DNA of 64,000 bases, from assembly GCF_002794255.1 (NCBI RefSeq), contig NZ_PGGW01000008.1, positions 62,001 to 126,000 of the forward strand. Reading direction: 5' to 3'. The notes beneath the pieces are model-generated. The model was not told the DNA's origin, made no database searches, and was given only the letters and a program-made list of their open reading frames with translations. Numbering within the stretch: the stretch's first letter is position 1; the number at the start of each line of letters is the position of its first letter. Below are positions 51,259 to 60,030 of this stretch, in pieces. The translations under genes and the position numbers were made by a program. This DNA comes from Streptomyces carminius. Its GTDB lineage: Bacteria > Actinomycetota > Actinomycetes > Streptomycetales > Streptomycetaceae.

Positions 51259-52011
51259 GTGGGGACCACGCAACTGGAGACGGTGCCGGAGCCGAAGTAC
51301 TGGCATCTCCGGACGGTGCTGTCGAACGCGCTCGACTCGGAGTTCGAGGTGGGGGAGATCCTGCCGAACGAACGGGAGCTGGCCGCACGCTTCGGCGTCG
51401 CCCGGGCCACGCTCCGCCAGGCGCTGGAGCAGCTGGAGCTGGAGGGCCGTCTCCAGCGTCGCCGCGGGGTGGGCACCACCGTCGCGCCGCCGCGTGTGGG
51501 CGTGGAGGTGAACCCCACCCGGCACAGCTGGCCCGGTGCCCCGGGGGACGCCTGGCAGACCGAGGGCTGCGCGGAGGACGTGCCGCCCGCCGTGGTGGGC
51601 AGGGCGCTCGGCAGGGGCGACGAGAAGGTGTACACCGTGCACCGGGTCCGTACGGTGCACGGCCAGCCGGTCGCCACCGAGCTGCTGTACGTACCGCCGG
51701 CCTCCGTGCCGGGGCTGTCCGGCATCGCCGGCCTGGAGACCGACGCGGGTGTCGCCCGAGGCCGGGCCGTTCTGCGCGAGCTGCAGCGCCTCGAACTGGG
51801 CGGTCAGGAGCGGACGGTGGAGCTGGGTTCGGCCCGCGCGGAAGACGCCAAGCGGCTCGACCGCCTGCCCGGCGCGCCCGTCCTCGTCCTCACCACCCGC
51901 TATCTCGCCGCGGGCGGCACGGCGGCGGTCGCGGTCTCCACCTACCGGGCCGACACCTGCCGGCTGACCTTCGGGGAATCCGCCGGCACCGGTCTGCTGG
52001 CGGCGGGCTGA
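51259..52011 (+). CDS. GntR-family regulator, HutC/UTRA type
   Basis: 250 aa from GTG 51259 (GGAGGCAAG 7 nt upstream). Winged helix ILPNERELAARFGVARATLRQALEQLELEGRLQRRRGVGT followed by a UTRA ligand domain (VYTVHRVRTVHGQPVATELLYVP to FGESAGTG). It resembles DasR-like sugar-phosphate sensors. The operator at 51151-51164 and a strong terminator directly after the gene suggest a self-contained regulatory unit; targets elsewhere are not visible. Confidence 0.92.
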   Translation: MGTTQLETVPEPKYWHLRTVLSNALDSEFEVGEILPNERELAARFGVARATLRQALEQLELEGRLQRRRGVGTTVAPPRVGVEVNPTRHSWPGAPGDAWQTEGCAEDVPPAVVGRALGRGDEKVYTVHRVRTVHGQPVATELLYVPPASVPGLSGIAGLETDAGVARGRAVLRELQRLELGGQERTVELGSARAEDAKRLDRLPGAPVLVLTTRYLAAGGTAAVAVSTYRADTCRLTFGESAGTGLLAAG

Positions 52012-52037
52012 CGGCTCACCGGCCGGATCCCGGCGGG

Positions 52038-52079
52038 GTGCGGGGGCGCCTTCCCTGTCCAGGGAAGGCGCCCCCGCAC
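52038..52079 (+). terminator. Perfect 19-bp stem terminator after the GntR gene
   Basis: GTGCGGGGGCGCCTTCCCT (52038-52056) pairs exactly with 52061-52079 around the 4-base loop GTCC. It starts 26 bp after the GntR stop. Confidence 0.85.
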
Positions 52080-52180
52080 GTATGTCCGCTGTCCGCGCGG
52101 AGCAGGCCTCAGCGGGGCCCGGCGGAGCCCGGCACCCTCGGTGCTCCAGTGCCCTCGGTGCTCCAGCGCCCTCAGCGCCC

Positions 52181-53335
52181 TCAAAAGGGCCCGGTGCCCT
52201 CCACGGTGAACAGTTCCTCCTCGACATGGCCGAGGGCCAGCCGCAGCGCGCCGGTCGTGATGGCCTCGCCGGCCAGCAGGGACAGCTCCACCCGCGGCGG
52301 CCGCAGACAGTAGCGGGCCAGTTCGCGGCGGAGCGGATCCAGCACGTCGTCCAGCCCGGTGGCCCAGCCGCCGACGACCACCAGCTCGGGATCCAGGGCC
52401 AGCACCAGCGCCGCCACGTCGTGCACCAGCCGCCGGTTGAACCGCTCCACGGCCCGCTGTGCCCGCGCGTCGCCCTCCCGCGCCAGTGCGAACACCTCCG
52501 CCACCGCCGCCTCGTCCAGCGGGTGAAGTGGTTCGCCGGTGGTGGACAGCAGTCGCTCCGGAGTGGCCTCACGGCCCAGCAGGTGCAGCGCGCCGATCTC
52601 TCCGGCCGCGCCGCCGAACCCGCGGTGCAGGCGTCCGCCGATCAGTGAGCCGGCACCCGGGCTCAGCCCGGCCAGGACGAACACCATGTCGCCGGAACCG
52701 GCCGCCACTCCCTTCCAGTGCTCGGCCAGCGCGGCGGCGTTCGCGTCGTTCTCCACCAGCACCGGGCAGCGGAACGAGCGCCGCAGCCGTTCGCCCAGGG
52801 GCAGTCCGGTCCAGCCCGGCAGTGCCGTGCACAGCCGTACCGTGCCGTCGGACTCCACGATTCCGGGGCTGCCCACCCCCACCGCCCGCAGAGTGCTGCG
52901 CGGCACCTCACAGGTACGCAGCAGTTCGGCGACGGTACCGCGTACCCGCTCCAGCCGCTCGTCGGCGGTGGCATGCTCGGACACCTCCCGCCCGAGCATG
53001 CCCAGCCGGTGCCCCGACAGATCGGCGAGGACGGCGGCCACCCGGTGCGGGCCTATCTCGACGCCGAGCAGATGGCCCGCCTCGGCGCGGAAACGGTAGC
53101 GGCGCGCCGGCCGGCCCTGTCGCCGGACGTCACCGGGACCCACCGCCGCCTCGGCCACCAGCCCGGCCGTCACCAACTGCTCCACCACGCCCTCGACCGT
53201 CGGCCGGGACAACTCCGTGGCCTGGGACAGGTCGGACAGGGTGGGTGCGCCGTCGGCGGCGCGCAGCGCGCGCAGAACGACCGTGGAGTTGATCCTGCGC
53301 AGCAGGGAGGGATCCCTGCCGGTGAGCCGCCCCAA
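52181..53335 (-). CDS. ROK-family transcriptional regulator
   Basis: 384 aa from ATG 53335. N-terminal winged helix (LRRINSTVVLRALRAADGAPTLSDLSQATELSRPTVEGVVEQL) then a ROK domain (LLGVEIGPHRVAAVLADLSG, VGVGSPGIVESDGTV, VENDANAAALAEHWKG, GGAAGEIGALHLLG). The ATP loop lacks the DxGxT pattern (EIGPHR) and the CxCGxxGC zinc cluster is absent, so it is a regulator and not a kinase. Its sugar ligand and targets are unknown. A short direct repeat of about 17 bp (TGCCCTCGGTGCTCCAG) lies just past its 3' end. Confidence 0.93.
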   Translation of the reverse strand: MGRLTGRDPSLLRRINSTVVLRALRAADGAPTLSDLSQATELSRPTVEGVVEQLVTAGLVAEAAVGPGDVRRQGRPARRYRFRAEAGHLLGVEIGPHRVAAVLADLSGHRLGMLGREVSEHATADERLERVRGTVAELLRTCEVPRSTLRAVGVGSPGIVESDGTVRLCTALPGWTGLPLGERLRRSFRCPVLVENDANAAALAEHWKGVAAGSGDMVFVLAGLSPGAGSLIGGRLHRGFGGAAGEIGALHLLGREATPERLLSTTGEPLHPLDEAAVAEVFALAREGDARAQRAVERFNRRLVHDVAALVLALDPELVVVGGWATGLDDVLDPLRRELARYCLRPPRVELSLLAGEAITTGALRLALGHVEEELFTVEGTGPF

Positions 53336-53447
53336 CGTCCGCCTCCTGGGAAGTGCGCATCTGTGGGCGGATCGTATCCGGTGAGCGGCAGGGCGGCGAG
53401 AGCCAGGGCGGGAGAGCCACGGAGGGCCCGGCCCCGGCCCGTCCCGC

Positions 53448-54098
53448 TCAGCCCGGCACGACGAAGCCCGACTCGTAGGCGGTGATCACCGCCTGAGTTC
53501 GGTCGCGCGCTCCCAGCTTCGACAGCACCGAGCTGACGTGCGACTTCACCGTCTCGGTACCCAGTACCAGCCGGCCGGCGATCTCCGCGTTCGACAGCCC
53601 TCGTGCCATCAGCCGCAACACCTCCTGTTCCCGCACGGTCAGCGCGGCCCGTTCCAGTACCCGCCGGGACCGTTCGTTGCCGCGTCCGACGGCCAGCCGC
53701 CGCAGGGCGGCGGGAAAGAGCAGTGACTCGCCCTCCGCCACCAGCCGCACCGCGTGCGCGATCTCCGCCGGACGCGCCCGCTTCAGCAGGAAGCCGTCCG
53801 CCCCGGCACGCAGCGCCTCGTAGACGTAGGCGTCCTCCTCGAAGGTAGTGATCACCAGGATGCCCGGCGGTTCGGGCACCGACCGCAGGACCGCACGGGT
53901 CGCCTCGATGCCGTCCAGCAACGGCATCCGCACATCCATGGCCACCACATCCGGCCGCAGCCTGCGCACCAGGGGGACGACCGCCACGCCGTCGGCGGCC
54001 TCGCCGACGACCTCGATGTCCGGCTGGGCGTCGAGGATCGCCCGCAGCCCGGCGCGTACCAGTTCCTCGTCGTCGACGAGCAGCACCGTGACAGCCAT
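53448..54098 (-). CDS. NarL/LuxR-family response regulator
   Basis: 216 aa from ATG 54098, 4 bp after the kinase stop. Receiver domain with acid pocket LLVDDEEL, phospho-Asp in VVAMDVRMP, and the ITTFEEDAYVYEAL switch; C-terminal LuxR HTH (LTVREQEVLRLMARGLSNAEIAGRLVLGTETVKSHVSSVLSKLG). Partner of the kinase at 54103-55314. The pair probably controls the divergent ABC exporter. Confidence 0.95.
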   Translation of the reverse strand: MAVTVLLVDDEELVRAGLRAILDAQPDIEVVGEAADGVAVVPLVRRLRPDVVAMDVRMPLLDGIEATRAVLRSVPEPPGILVITTFEEDAYVYEALRAGADGFLLKRARPAEIAHAVRLVAEGESLLFPAALRRLAVGRGNERSRRVLERAALTVREQEVLRLMARGLSNAEIAGRLVLGTETVKSHVSSVLSKLGARDRTQAVITAYESGFVVPG

Positions 54099-54102
54099 TC
54101 CG

Positions 54103-55314
54103 TCACCCCCGCGTGTATCCGCCCAGGGGGAGGCGGACCTCCAGCCGCCACTCGTCCCCGGCCGGCCCGGCCTCCGCCGCACCGCCCAGCAGCGCGGCCC
54201 GCTCACGGATGCCGCGCAGTCCGCTGCCGGTGCCCGTCGGCGGGGACGGCTCGGGCAGCGGATTGCGCACCGCCAGCCGCAGCTCCTCCCCGGTGGCGGC
54301 CACCCGCACCGCCACGGGAACGGGGCCCGCGTGCCGCAGCACATTGGTCAGCGCCTCCTGGAGGATGCGGTAGCCCTCCCGGGAGATCACCGCCGGTACG
54401 GCATCCAGCCCGCCGCCGGTCTCCGCGGTGACCAGGGCGCCCGAGGCCCGTGCCGACTCCAGCAGGCGTGAGGCGTCCTCCAGCTTCGGCGGCTTCCCGG
54501 CGGTCCGCGCCTCGTCGTCCTCCCGCAGCAGCCGCAGTACCCGCTCCAGGTCCTCCAGGGCCCGCCGGCCGGTCTCCTCTATCGCGGTCAGTGCCCGCTC
54601 GGTGAACCGGGCCGACCCGGCGGCCCGGGCCGCACCCGCCTGGACGACGGTGGTGGTCAGGGCGTGGCCGATCGAGTCGTGCAGTTCGCGGGCGAGCCGG
54701 TTGTGCTCCAGCAGCCGCTCGGTGCGCTGCTCCAGGGCGGCCAGCCGCTCGGCCGCCGAGGGCGCCAGCAACCGTCTGGCCAGGGCGGCCGTCAGTGCCC
54801 CCGACGAGACGACCAGGACCAGCAGGAGCAGCGGCGGCAGCGGTGCCAGCAGGGCGTACCAGCCGCCGAGGACGAAGGCCAGGTGCCATGCCGGTATGAG
54901 CAGCCAGACGGACAGCACCGTCAGAGGCAGACCCAGCGCCACTCGCAGCGCCAGCCACAGCGCCGTGCGCCACCGGTCGGGCCAGGAGCCCGAAGGTGTC
55001 ACCGCGATCCCCGTCTCCGCGGCGGCGGGGCCCAGCGGCTCGCGCTGCCCGGGGACGAGCATCAGACGGGCCTGGATGCCCTCGGCCTGCCGCAGCACCG
55101 GCACCCCCAGGCCGAAGACCGCGGCCAGCCCGACGGGCACCGCCATGGCCCGCAGCCACTGCCACGTGGGGGCGTCCTCGAGTCCGGGGAAGACCATCAT
55201 CACGACCATCGCCACCAGCCCTGCCAGCATCAGATGCAGCCAGCGGGTGTAGGTGACCGTCCGTGCCGATGCCTGCACCAGTGCGCGGAGGGGAGCCGGA
55301 AGGCGAAGGGACAT
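54103..55314 (-). CDS. Sensor histidine kinase (HisKA_3, DesK type)
   Basis: 403 aa from ATG 55314 (GAAGG upstream). About four membrane helices lie within residues 20-185, a coiled linker follows, then the H-box HNRLARELHDSIGHALTTTVVQ with the phosphorylated His, and a C-terminal HATPase (LQEALTNVLRHAGPVPV N-box, GTGSGLRGIRERAALLGG). It phosphorylates the response regulator coded just downstream. It is divergent from the ABC transporter by 110 bp, the layout of envelope-stress or drug-export systems. Confidence 0.94.
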   Translation of the reverse strand: MSLRLPAPLRALVQASARTVTYTRWLHLMLAGLVAMVVMMVFPGLEDAPTWQWLRAMAVPVGLAAVFGLGVPVLRQAEGIQARLMLVPGQREPLGPAAAETGIAVTPSGSWPDRWRTALWLALRVALGLPLTVLSVWLLIPAWHLAFVLGGWYALLAPLPPLLLLVLVVSSGALTAALARRLLAPSAAERLAALEQRTERLLEHNRLARELHDSIGHALTTTVVQAGAARAAGSARFTERALTAIEETGRRALEDLERVLRLLREDDEARTAGKPPKLEDASRLLESARASGALVTAETGGGLDAVPAVISREGYRILQEALTNVLRHAGPVPVAVRVAATGEELRLAVRNPLPEPSPPTGTGSGLRGIRERAALLGGAAEAGPAGDEWRLEVRLPLGGYTRG

Positions 55315-55423
55315 ACCGCCATCGTGCCAGCGTGCGCGATCACCGCGCCTCCCCCGCACGGGGGAGACCGAACCCACGGACGGGGGAAGCGGCAGGCCTC
55401 CGCCGGGCGGCAGCGTGGTGACC

Positions 55424-56185
55424 ATGACCGCGATCGAACTGTGTGAGCTGACCAAGGAGTACGGCAGGGGCGGGAAGGCCGTCCGCGCCCTGGACGGACT
55501 CACCGTGACCGTCCGCCCCGGCACTGTCACCGGATTCCTCGGTCCCAACGGCGCCGGCAAGTCCACCACCATGCGCATCGTCCTCGGCCTGGACCGGCCC
55601 ACCTCGGGCACCGCCCTGCTGGACGGCCGCCCGTACGGGGCGCGCCCCGAACCGCTGCGGCGGGTCGGCGCGCTGCTGGACGCCGGGGCAGCACACCCCG
55701 GGCGCACCGCCCGCGACCATCTGCGCGTTCTGGCGAGCAGCAACCGCATCCCCGACCGGCGGGTCGCGCAGGTACTGGAGGAGACGGGGATGGCACCCGC
55801 CGCCCGGCGCCGGGTGCGGACCTTCTCCCTGGGCATGCGGCAGCGGCTGGGCATAGCCGCAGCACTGCTGGGGGACCCACCGGTGCTGCTGCTCGACGAA
55901 CCGGTCAACGGGCTGGATCCCGAGGGGATGGTCTGGCTCCGTGGGCTGGTGAGGCGGCTGGCGGACGAGGGCCGCACGGTGCTGGTCTCCAGCCATCTGA
56001 TGGGAGAGGTCGCGCGGATCGCCGACCGGGTCGTCGTGCTCGGAGCGGGACGCCTGCTGGCCGACGCGGCGCTGGAGGACTTCCTGCGCGAGCACGGCGA
56101 TCCGGCGGAGCCGGACTCGCTGGAGGCGGCGTATCTGCGGCTGACCGCCGGCGCCACGCGCCACCGGACGAAGAAGGAGGTGTGA
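55424..56185 (+). CDS. ABC transporter ATP-binding protein
   Basis: 253 aa; ATG 55424 chosen because the fold begins right there (TAIELCELTKEYG). Walker A GPNGAGKST, signature FSLGMRQRLGIAAALLG, Walker B VLLLDEPVNGLD and the H-loop VLVSSHLMGE are intact. It belongs to the BcrA/NatA-type exporter ATPases. It pairs with the permease starting 3 bp after its stop, and expression is probably governed by the divergent two-component system. Confidence 0.95.
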   Translation: MTAIELCELTKEYGRGGKAVRALDGLTVTVRPGTVTGFLGPNGAGKSTTMRIVLGLDRPTSGTALLDGRPYGARPEPLRRVGALLDAGAAHPGRTARDHLRVLASSNRIPDRRVAQVLEETGMAPAARRRVRTFSLGMRQRLGIAAALLGDPPVLLLDEPVNGLDPEGMVWLRGLVRRLADEGRTVLVSSHLMGEVARIADRVVVLGAGRLLADAALEDFLREHGDPAEPDSLEAAYLRLTAGATRHRTKKEV

Positions 56186-56188
56186 GAG

Positions 56189-56923
56189 GTGAAGGACACA
56201 CCGTTCACCGCCGTGCTCCGGTCGGAGTGGCTCAAGGTCCGTACAGCACCCTCGCTGGCGGGCAGCCTTCTGGCCGTCCTGGTCGCCACGGTCGGCGTCG
56301 GCGCCCTGATCACCGGCTTTCTCGGTGAGGCCGAGAGCGACAACCCGGGCTTCGAGCCGGTCTCCTTCGCCTTCTTCGGGCTCAACTTCGGACAGGTGGC
56401 CGCTATCTGTCTCGGTGTGCTGGCCGTCGCGGGGGAGTACGCACACGGCACCATCCACCTCTCGCTGGCGGCCGTGCCCAACCGGGAGATGTTCTACGGC
56501 GCCAAGCTCGCCGTCCTCGGCGGTCTCGCCCTCGCCGTCGGTCTGCCCACCGGTCTGATCACCGTGGTGATCGGCCAGACGCTGCTGGGCGAACACGGAG
56601 TCGGGATCGGTGATCCCGGAGTGCTGCGGGCCGGGATCGGCTGCGGGATCTACCTCACCCTGCTGACCTTGCTGGCAGTCGGTGTCACCGCAGTGCTGCG
56701 GAGCACGGTGGGTGCTCTGGGAATGCTCGTGCCGCTGATCTTCCTGATATCGCCGGTGGTGGGGCCGGACGTGTGGTTCCTGCCGGACCGGGCCGGGCAG
56801 CAGGTGCTGCACCCGGTCCCCGAGGGGCCGTTGGGGGCGTGGAGCGGGATGGCGGTGATGGCCGTCTGGACGGCGGCGGCCCTCTGCGCGGGGCTGGCCG
56901 TACTGCGCCGCCGTGACGCCTGA
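56189..56923 (+). CDS. ABC transporter permease (ABC-2 type)
   Basis: 244 aa, GTG 56189 with GGAGGTGTGAGAG upstream. Starts FTAVLRSEWLKVRTAPSLAGSLLAVLV, the usual opening of ABC-2 permeases, and has six hydrophobic segments. Substrate unknown; bacitracin- or lantibiotic-type resistance or sodium export are seen in relatives. It is the last gene before a terminator. Confidence 0.93.
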   Translation: MKDTPFTAVLRSEWLKVRTAPSLAGSLLAVLVATVGVGALITGFLGEAESDNPGFEPVSFAFFGLNFGQVAAICLGVLAVAGEYAHGTIHLSLAAVPNREMFYGAKLAVLGGLALAVGLPTGLITVVIGQTLLGEHGVGIGDPGVLRAGIGCGIYLTLLTLLAVGVTAVLRSTVGALGMLVPLIFLISPVVGPDVWFLPDRAGQQVLHPVPEGPLGAWSGMAVMAVWTAAALCAGLAVLRRRDA

Positions 56924-57018
56924 GAGCGTCGGAGGTGGCCGACACCCCCTCGGACACCCCTGTCCGACGCCCGGCTTCTGACGGCGGTGGGGACAGGGAC
57001 GGAGAGTCCGACGGCGCC

Positions 57019-57047
57019 GACGGCGGCGGGACCGGGCTGCCGCCGTC
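57019..57047. terminator. Stem-loop between ABC permease and mug
   Basis: GACGGCGGC (57019-57027) and GCCGCCGTC (57039-57047) form a 9-bp stem with an 11-base loop between convergent genes. Confidence 0.6.
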
Positions 57048-57054
57048 AGGAGTG

Positions 57055-57600
57055 TCAGGAGGGGACGCCGAAGGCGGCCGTCCGCAGTCGGCCGAACTCC
57101 TCGGCCATCGTCTCCAGCGTCCAGTGGGCGTTGAGGCCGCTGGGGTTGGGCAGCACCCAGATCCGGGTGCCGCCGATCACCGCCTCCTGCGGGCCGATCC
57201 GCGCCTTTCTGTCGCCGAAGGCGGCCCGGTAGGCGGTCACCCCGACCACCGCCAGCCACGCCGGGCGCAGCCGGGTGACCTTCTCGGTCAGCACCCGCCC
57301 GCCCTCGGTGTACTCCTCGGCGGTCAGTTCGTCGGCACGGGCGGTGGGCCGGGGCGAGATGTTGGTGATGCCCAGGCCGTACTCCAGCAGCTCACGCTGT
57401 TCGGACGGCTTCAGCCGCCTCGGGGTAAAACCCGAGGCGTGCAGCACCGGCCAGAAGCGGTTGCCGGGATGGGCGAAGTGGTGCCCCAGCCGGGCGGTCG
57501 TCAGCCCGGGGTTTATCCCGCAGAAGAGCACCCGCAGTTCCTCGGCCACCACATCCGGGACGGTGCGGGCACGCAGCTCCTCCATCTCCTCCCCGGACAT
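57055..57600 (-). CDS. mug: G/U mismatch-specific DNA glycosylase
   Basis: 181 aa. Family 2 uracil-DNA glycosylase: catalytic motif GINPGLTTA (Asn acting on the base), HFAHPGNRFWP and the DNA-intercalating NPSGLNAH. It removes U or T mispaired with G. It lies 29 bp downstream of purB on the same strand and may be co-transcribed. Confidence 0.94.
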   Translation of the reverse strand: MSGEEMEELRARTVPDVVAEELRVLFCGINPGLTTARLGHHFAHPGNRFWPVLHASGFTPRRLKPSEQRELLEYGLGITNISPRPTARADELTAEEYTEGGRVLTEKVTRLRPAWLAVVGVTAYRAAFGDRKARIGPQEAVIGGTRIWVLPNPSGLNAHWTLETMAEEFGRLRTAAFGVPS

Positions 57601-57629
57601 CCCCCGCCCCGGGGGCGGCGTCCCGGGGG

Positions 57630-59060
57630 TCAGAGGATCGCCCCGGGGGTGTAGGCGGCGGCCTCCGGACGCCGCTTGGCGATCTCCTCGATCCGGGCCA
57701 CCACCGAGGCGACCTGGTCACCGGCGGCACCGGTGAAGGACAACCGGTCGGCCAGCAGGGTGTCCAGTTGCCCCCGGTCCAGCGGGAGGCGCTCGTCGGC
57801 GGCGAGCCGGTCCAGCAGTTCGTTGCGCTCGGCTCCCTCGCGGAGTGCCAGCGCCGAGGCGACCGCGTGCTCCTTGATGGCCTCATGGGCACTCTCCCGG
57901 CCCACCCCGGCCCGTACCGCGCCCATCAGCACCTTGGTGGTGGCCAGGAACGGCAGATAGCGGTCCAGCTCGCGGGCCACGACCGCAGGGAACGCGCCGA
58001 ACTCGTCCAGTACCGTCAGGAAGGTCTCCAGCAGGCCGTCAAAGGCGAAGAAGGCGTCCGGCAGGGCGACCCGGCGCACCACCGAGCAGGAGACGTCTCC
58101 CTCGTTCCACTGGTCGCCCGCCAGTTCCCCGGCCATGGAGGCGTAGCCGCGCAGGATGACGGCCAGTCCGTTGACGCGCTCGCAGGAGCGGGTGTTCATC
58201 TTGTGCGGCATCGCCGAGGAACCGACCTGGCCCGGCTTGAAGCCCTCGGTGACCAGCTCGTGGCCGGCCATCAGCCGGATCGTCCTCGCCAGGGAGGAGG
58301 GCGCGGCGGCCAGCTGGACCAGCGCGGTCACCACCTCGTAGTCCAGCGACCGCGGATAGACCTGGCCGACGGAGGTGAAGGTGTGCCCGAAGCCGAGATG
58401 GGCGGCGATCCGCCGTTCCAGCTCGGCCAGCTTCTCCCCGTCCCCGCCCAGCAGGTCCAGCATGTCCTGGGCGGTGCCCACCGGGCCCTTGACGCCGCGC
58501 AGCGGGTAGCGGGCCAGCAACTCCTCCAGCCGGGCGTGTGCCACCAGCAGCTCGTCGGCGGCGGTCGCGAAGCGCTTGCCCAGCGTGGTGGCCTGCGCGG
58601 CGACATTGTGGGACCGGCCGGCCATCACCAGTTCGGAGTGCTCGGCGGCCAGCCTGCCGAGCCGGGCCAGCGCGGCGACGGTGCGGTCGCGCACCAGCTC
58701 CAGCGACAGCCGGATCTGCAGCTGCTCGACGTTCTCGGTCAGATCACGGGAGGTCATGCCCTTGTGCACGTGCTCATGCCCGGCCAGCGCGTTGAACTCC
58801 TCGATCCGCGCCTTCACATCGTGCCGGGTGACCTTCTCGCGCCCGGCGATCGAGGCGAGGTCGACCTCCTCCAGCACCCGCTCGTAGTCGGCCAGCGCCG
58901 CCTCGGGCACCTCGATGCCCAGATCCCGCTGGGCCCGCAGCACGGCCAGCCACAACCGCCGCTCCAGCACCACCTTGTGCTCGGGAGACCACAGGCGGGC
59001 CAGTTCCGCGGAGGCGTAGCGGTTGGCCAGGACGTTGGGGATGCGCGGCTTGTCAGTCAC
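57630..59060 (-). CDS. purB: Adenylosuccinate lyase
   Basis: 476 aa from GTG 59060. Fumarase/aspartase superfamily: signature GSSAMPHKMNTRSCERV, TSRDLTENVEQLQ and AGRSHNVAAQATTLGKRFA are intact. It catalyses two steps of purine synthesis, cleaving SAICAR and adenylosuccinate with release of fumarate. The longer form matches the PurB group common in actinomycetes. A -10 box close to the start suggests a leaderless mRNA. Confidence 0.96.
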   Translation of the reverse strand: MTDKPRIPNVLANRYASAELARLWSPEHKVVLERRLWLAVLRAQRDLGIEVPEAALADYERVLEEVDLASIAGREKVTRHDVKARIEEFNALAGHEHVHKGMTSRDLTENVEQLQIRLSLELVRDRTVAALARLGRLAAEHSELVMAGRSHNVAAQATTLGKRFATAADELLVAHARLEELLARYPLRGVKGPVGTAQDMLDLLGGDGEKLAELERRIAAHLGFGHTFTSVGQVYPRSLDYEVVTALVQLAAAPSSLARTIRLMAGHELVTEGFKPGQVGSSAMPHKMNTRSCERVNGLAVILRGYASMAGELAGDQWNEGDVSCSVVRRVALPDAFFAFDGLLETFLTVLDEFGAFPAVVARELDRYLPFLATTKVLMGAVRAGVGRESAHEAIKEHAVASALALREGAERNELLDRLAADERLPLDRGQLDTLLADRLSFTGAAGDQVASVVARIEEIAKRRPEAAAYTPGAIL

Positions 59061-59068
59061 ACCCGGGG

Positions 59069-59074
59069 ATTCTA
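59069..59074 (-). promoter_or_regulatory. -10 box TAGAAT for purB
   Basis: On the minus strand TAGAAT is separated from the purB GTG by 8 bases with no Shine-Dalgarno sequence, consistent with a leaderless transcript. It overlaps the last codons of the GDSL gene upstream. The -35 is not recognisable. Confidence 0.4.
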
Positions 59075-59950
59075 CGGGGTGTCCTCGCAGGCCAGGGGCA
59101 TCGGTCCGGACACCGGACGCCCCGCCCGGTCCGGGGCCGCCGCCGCCGGGGCCGGGGCCAGCGGTGCCAGTTCGGGCCGCTTGGGCAGGCGCCCGTCACC
59201 CGAGGATCTGCCGGTCAGCCTCCGGCCGATCCACGGCAGCAGATGCTGCCGTGCGAAGCGCAGGTCGGCGGTGCGGCGCCGGTACCAGCCGGGCAGGACG
59301 GCCGGTGGCAGGGGCGCGTGCCAGTCCGCCCCGGCCTCGTGCCCCAGCCGCTGCCAGACGGCCTCGGCCACCCGCTCGTGCCCCTCGGAGGACAGATGCA
59401 GCCGGTCGTCGGCCCACAGCCGGGGATCACCCAGCGCCTCACAGCCGTACAGGTCCACCACCAGCGCCCCGTGTTCCTCGGCCAGGACGTCGATGAAGTC
59501 GAACAGCTGCTCCATACGGACCCGGTACCGCTCCAGCACCGGTCCGCGCCGTCCGGGGCTGTGCATCAGCACCAGACGTCCGCAGTTCGGGGCGAGCTTG
59601 GCGACCGACTCCGCCAGCAGCCCGCACACCCGTCCCATGTCGCACTTCGGGCGCAGCACGTCGTTGAGGCCGCCGACCAGTGTCACCAGGTCCGCGCCCA
59701 GCGCGGCGGCGGCGTCCACCTGCTCGTCGGCGATCTGCCCGATCAGCTTTCCGCGCACTGCCAGGTTGGCGTACCGGAAGCCCTCGGTGCGGGCGGCCAG
59801 CCGGTTGGCGAGCAGATCGGCCCAGCCCCGGTAGCTGCCGTCCGGGAGCAGATCCGACATGCCCTCGGTGAAGGAGTCCCCCAGGGCGGCGAAACTGGTG
59901 ATGACGGGCGGGGCGGGCACTTCGGGTGTGCTGTCAGTTGAGCTGTTCAT
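59072..59950 (-). CDS. SGNH/GDSL hydrolase family protein
   Basis: 292 aa from ATG 59950 (an in-frame ATG at 59971 would add 7). Block I ALGDSFTEG (catalytic Ser), block III VGGLNDVLR (oxyanion Asn) and block V DDRLHLSSEGHE (catalytic Asp/His) are present. There is no signal peptide, so it is probably cytosolic. The substrate is unknown; relatives include esterases and lipases. The C-terminal 60 residues are basic and then Pro/Ala-rich. Confidence 0.9.
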   Translation of the reverse strand: MNSSTDSTPEVPAPPVITSFAALGDSFTEGMSDLLPDGSYRGWADLLANRLAARTEGFRYANLAVRGKLIGQIADEQVDAAAALGADLVTLVGGLNDVLRPKCDMGRVCGLLAESVAKLAPNCGRLVLMHSPGRRGPVLERYRVRMEQLFDFIDVLAEEHGALVVDLYGCEALGDPRLWADDRLHLSSEGHERVAEAVWQRLGHEAGADWHAPLPPAVLPGWYRRRTADLRFARQHLLPWIGRRLTGRSSGDGRLPKRPELAPLAPAPAAAAPDRAGRPVSGPMPLACEDTP

Positions 59951-60030
59951 GGCGCAGGCCATGGTAACCAACCGCCCGGTACCCGCCCCGGCCAGCCGCC
60001 TCCCGTCACCGTCCCGTTCTCACCGCCCGG

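Noticed and set aside
52131..52170. Short direct repeat after the ROK gene as a CRISPR-like array
   Set aside because: Only two imperfect copies of about 17 bp with no spacers; probably local duplication.
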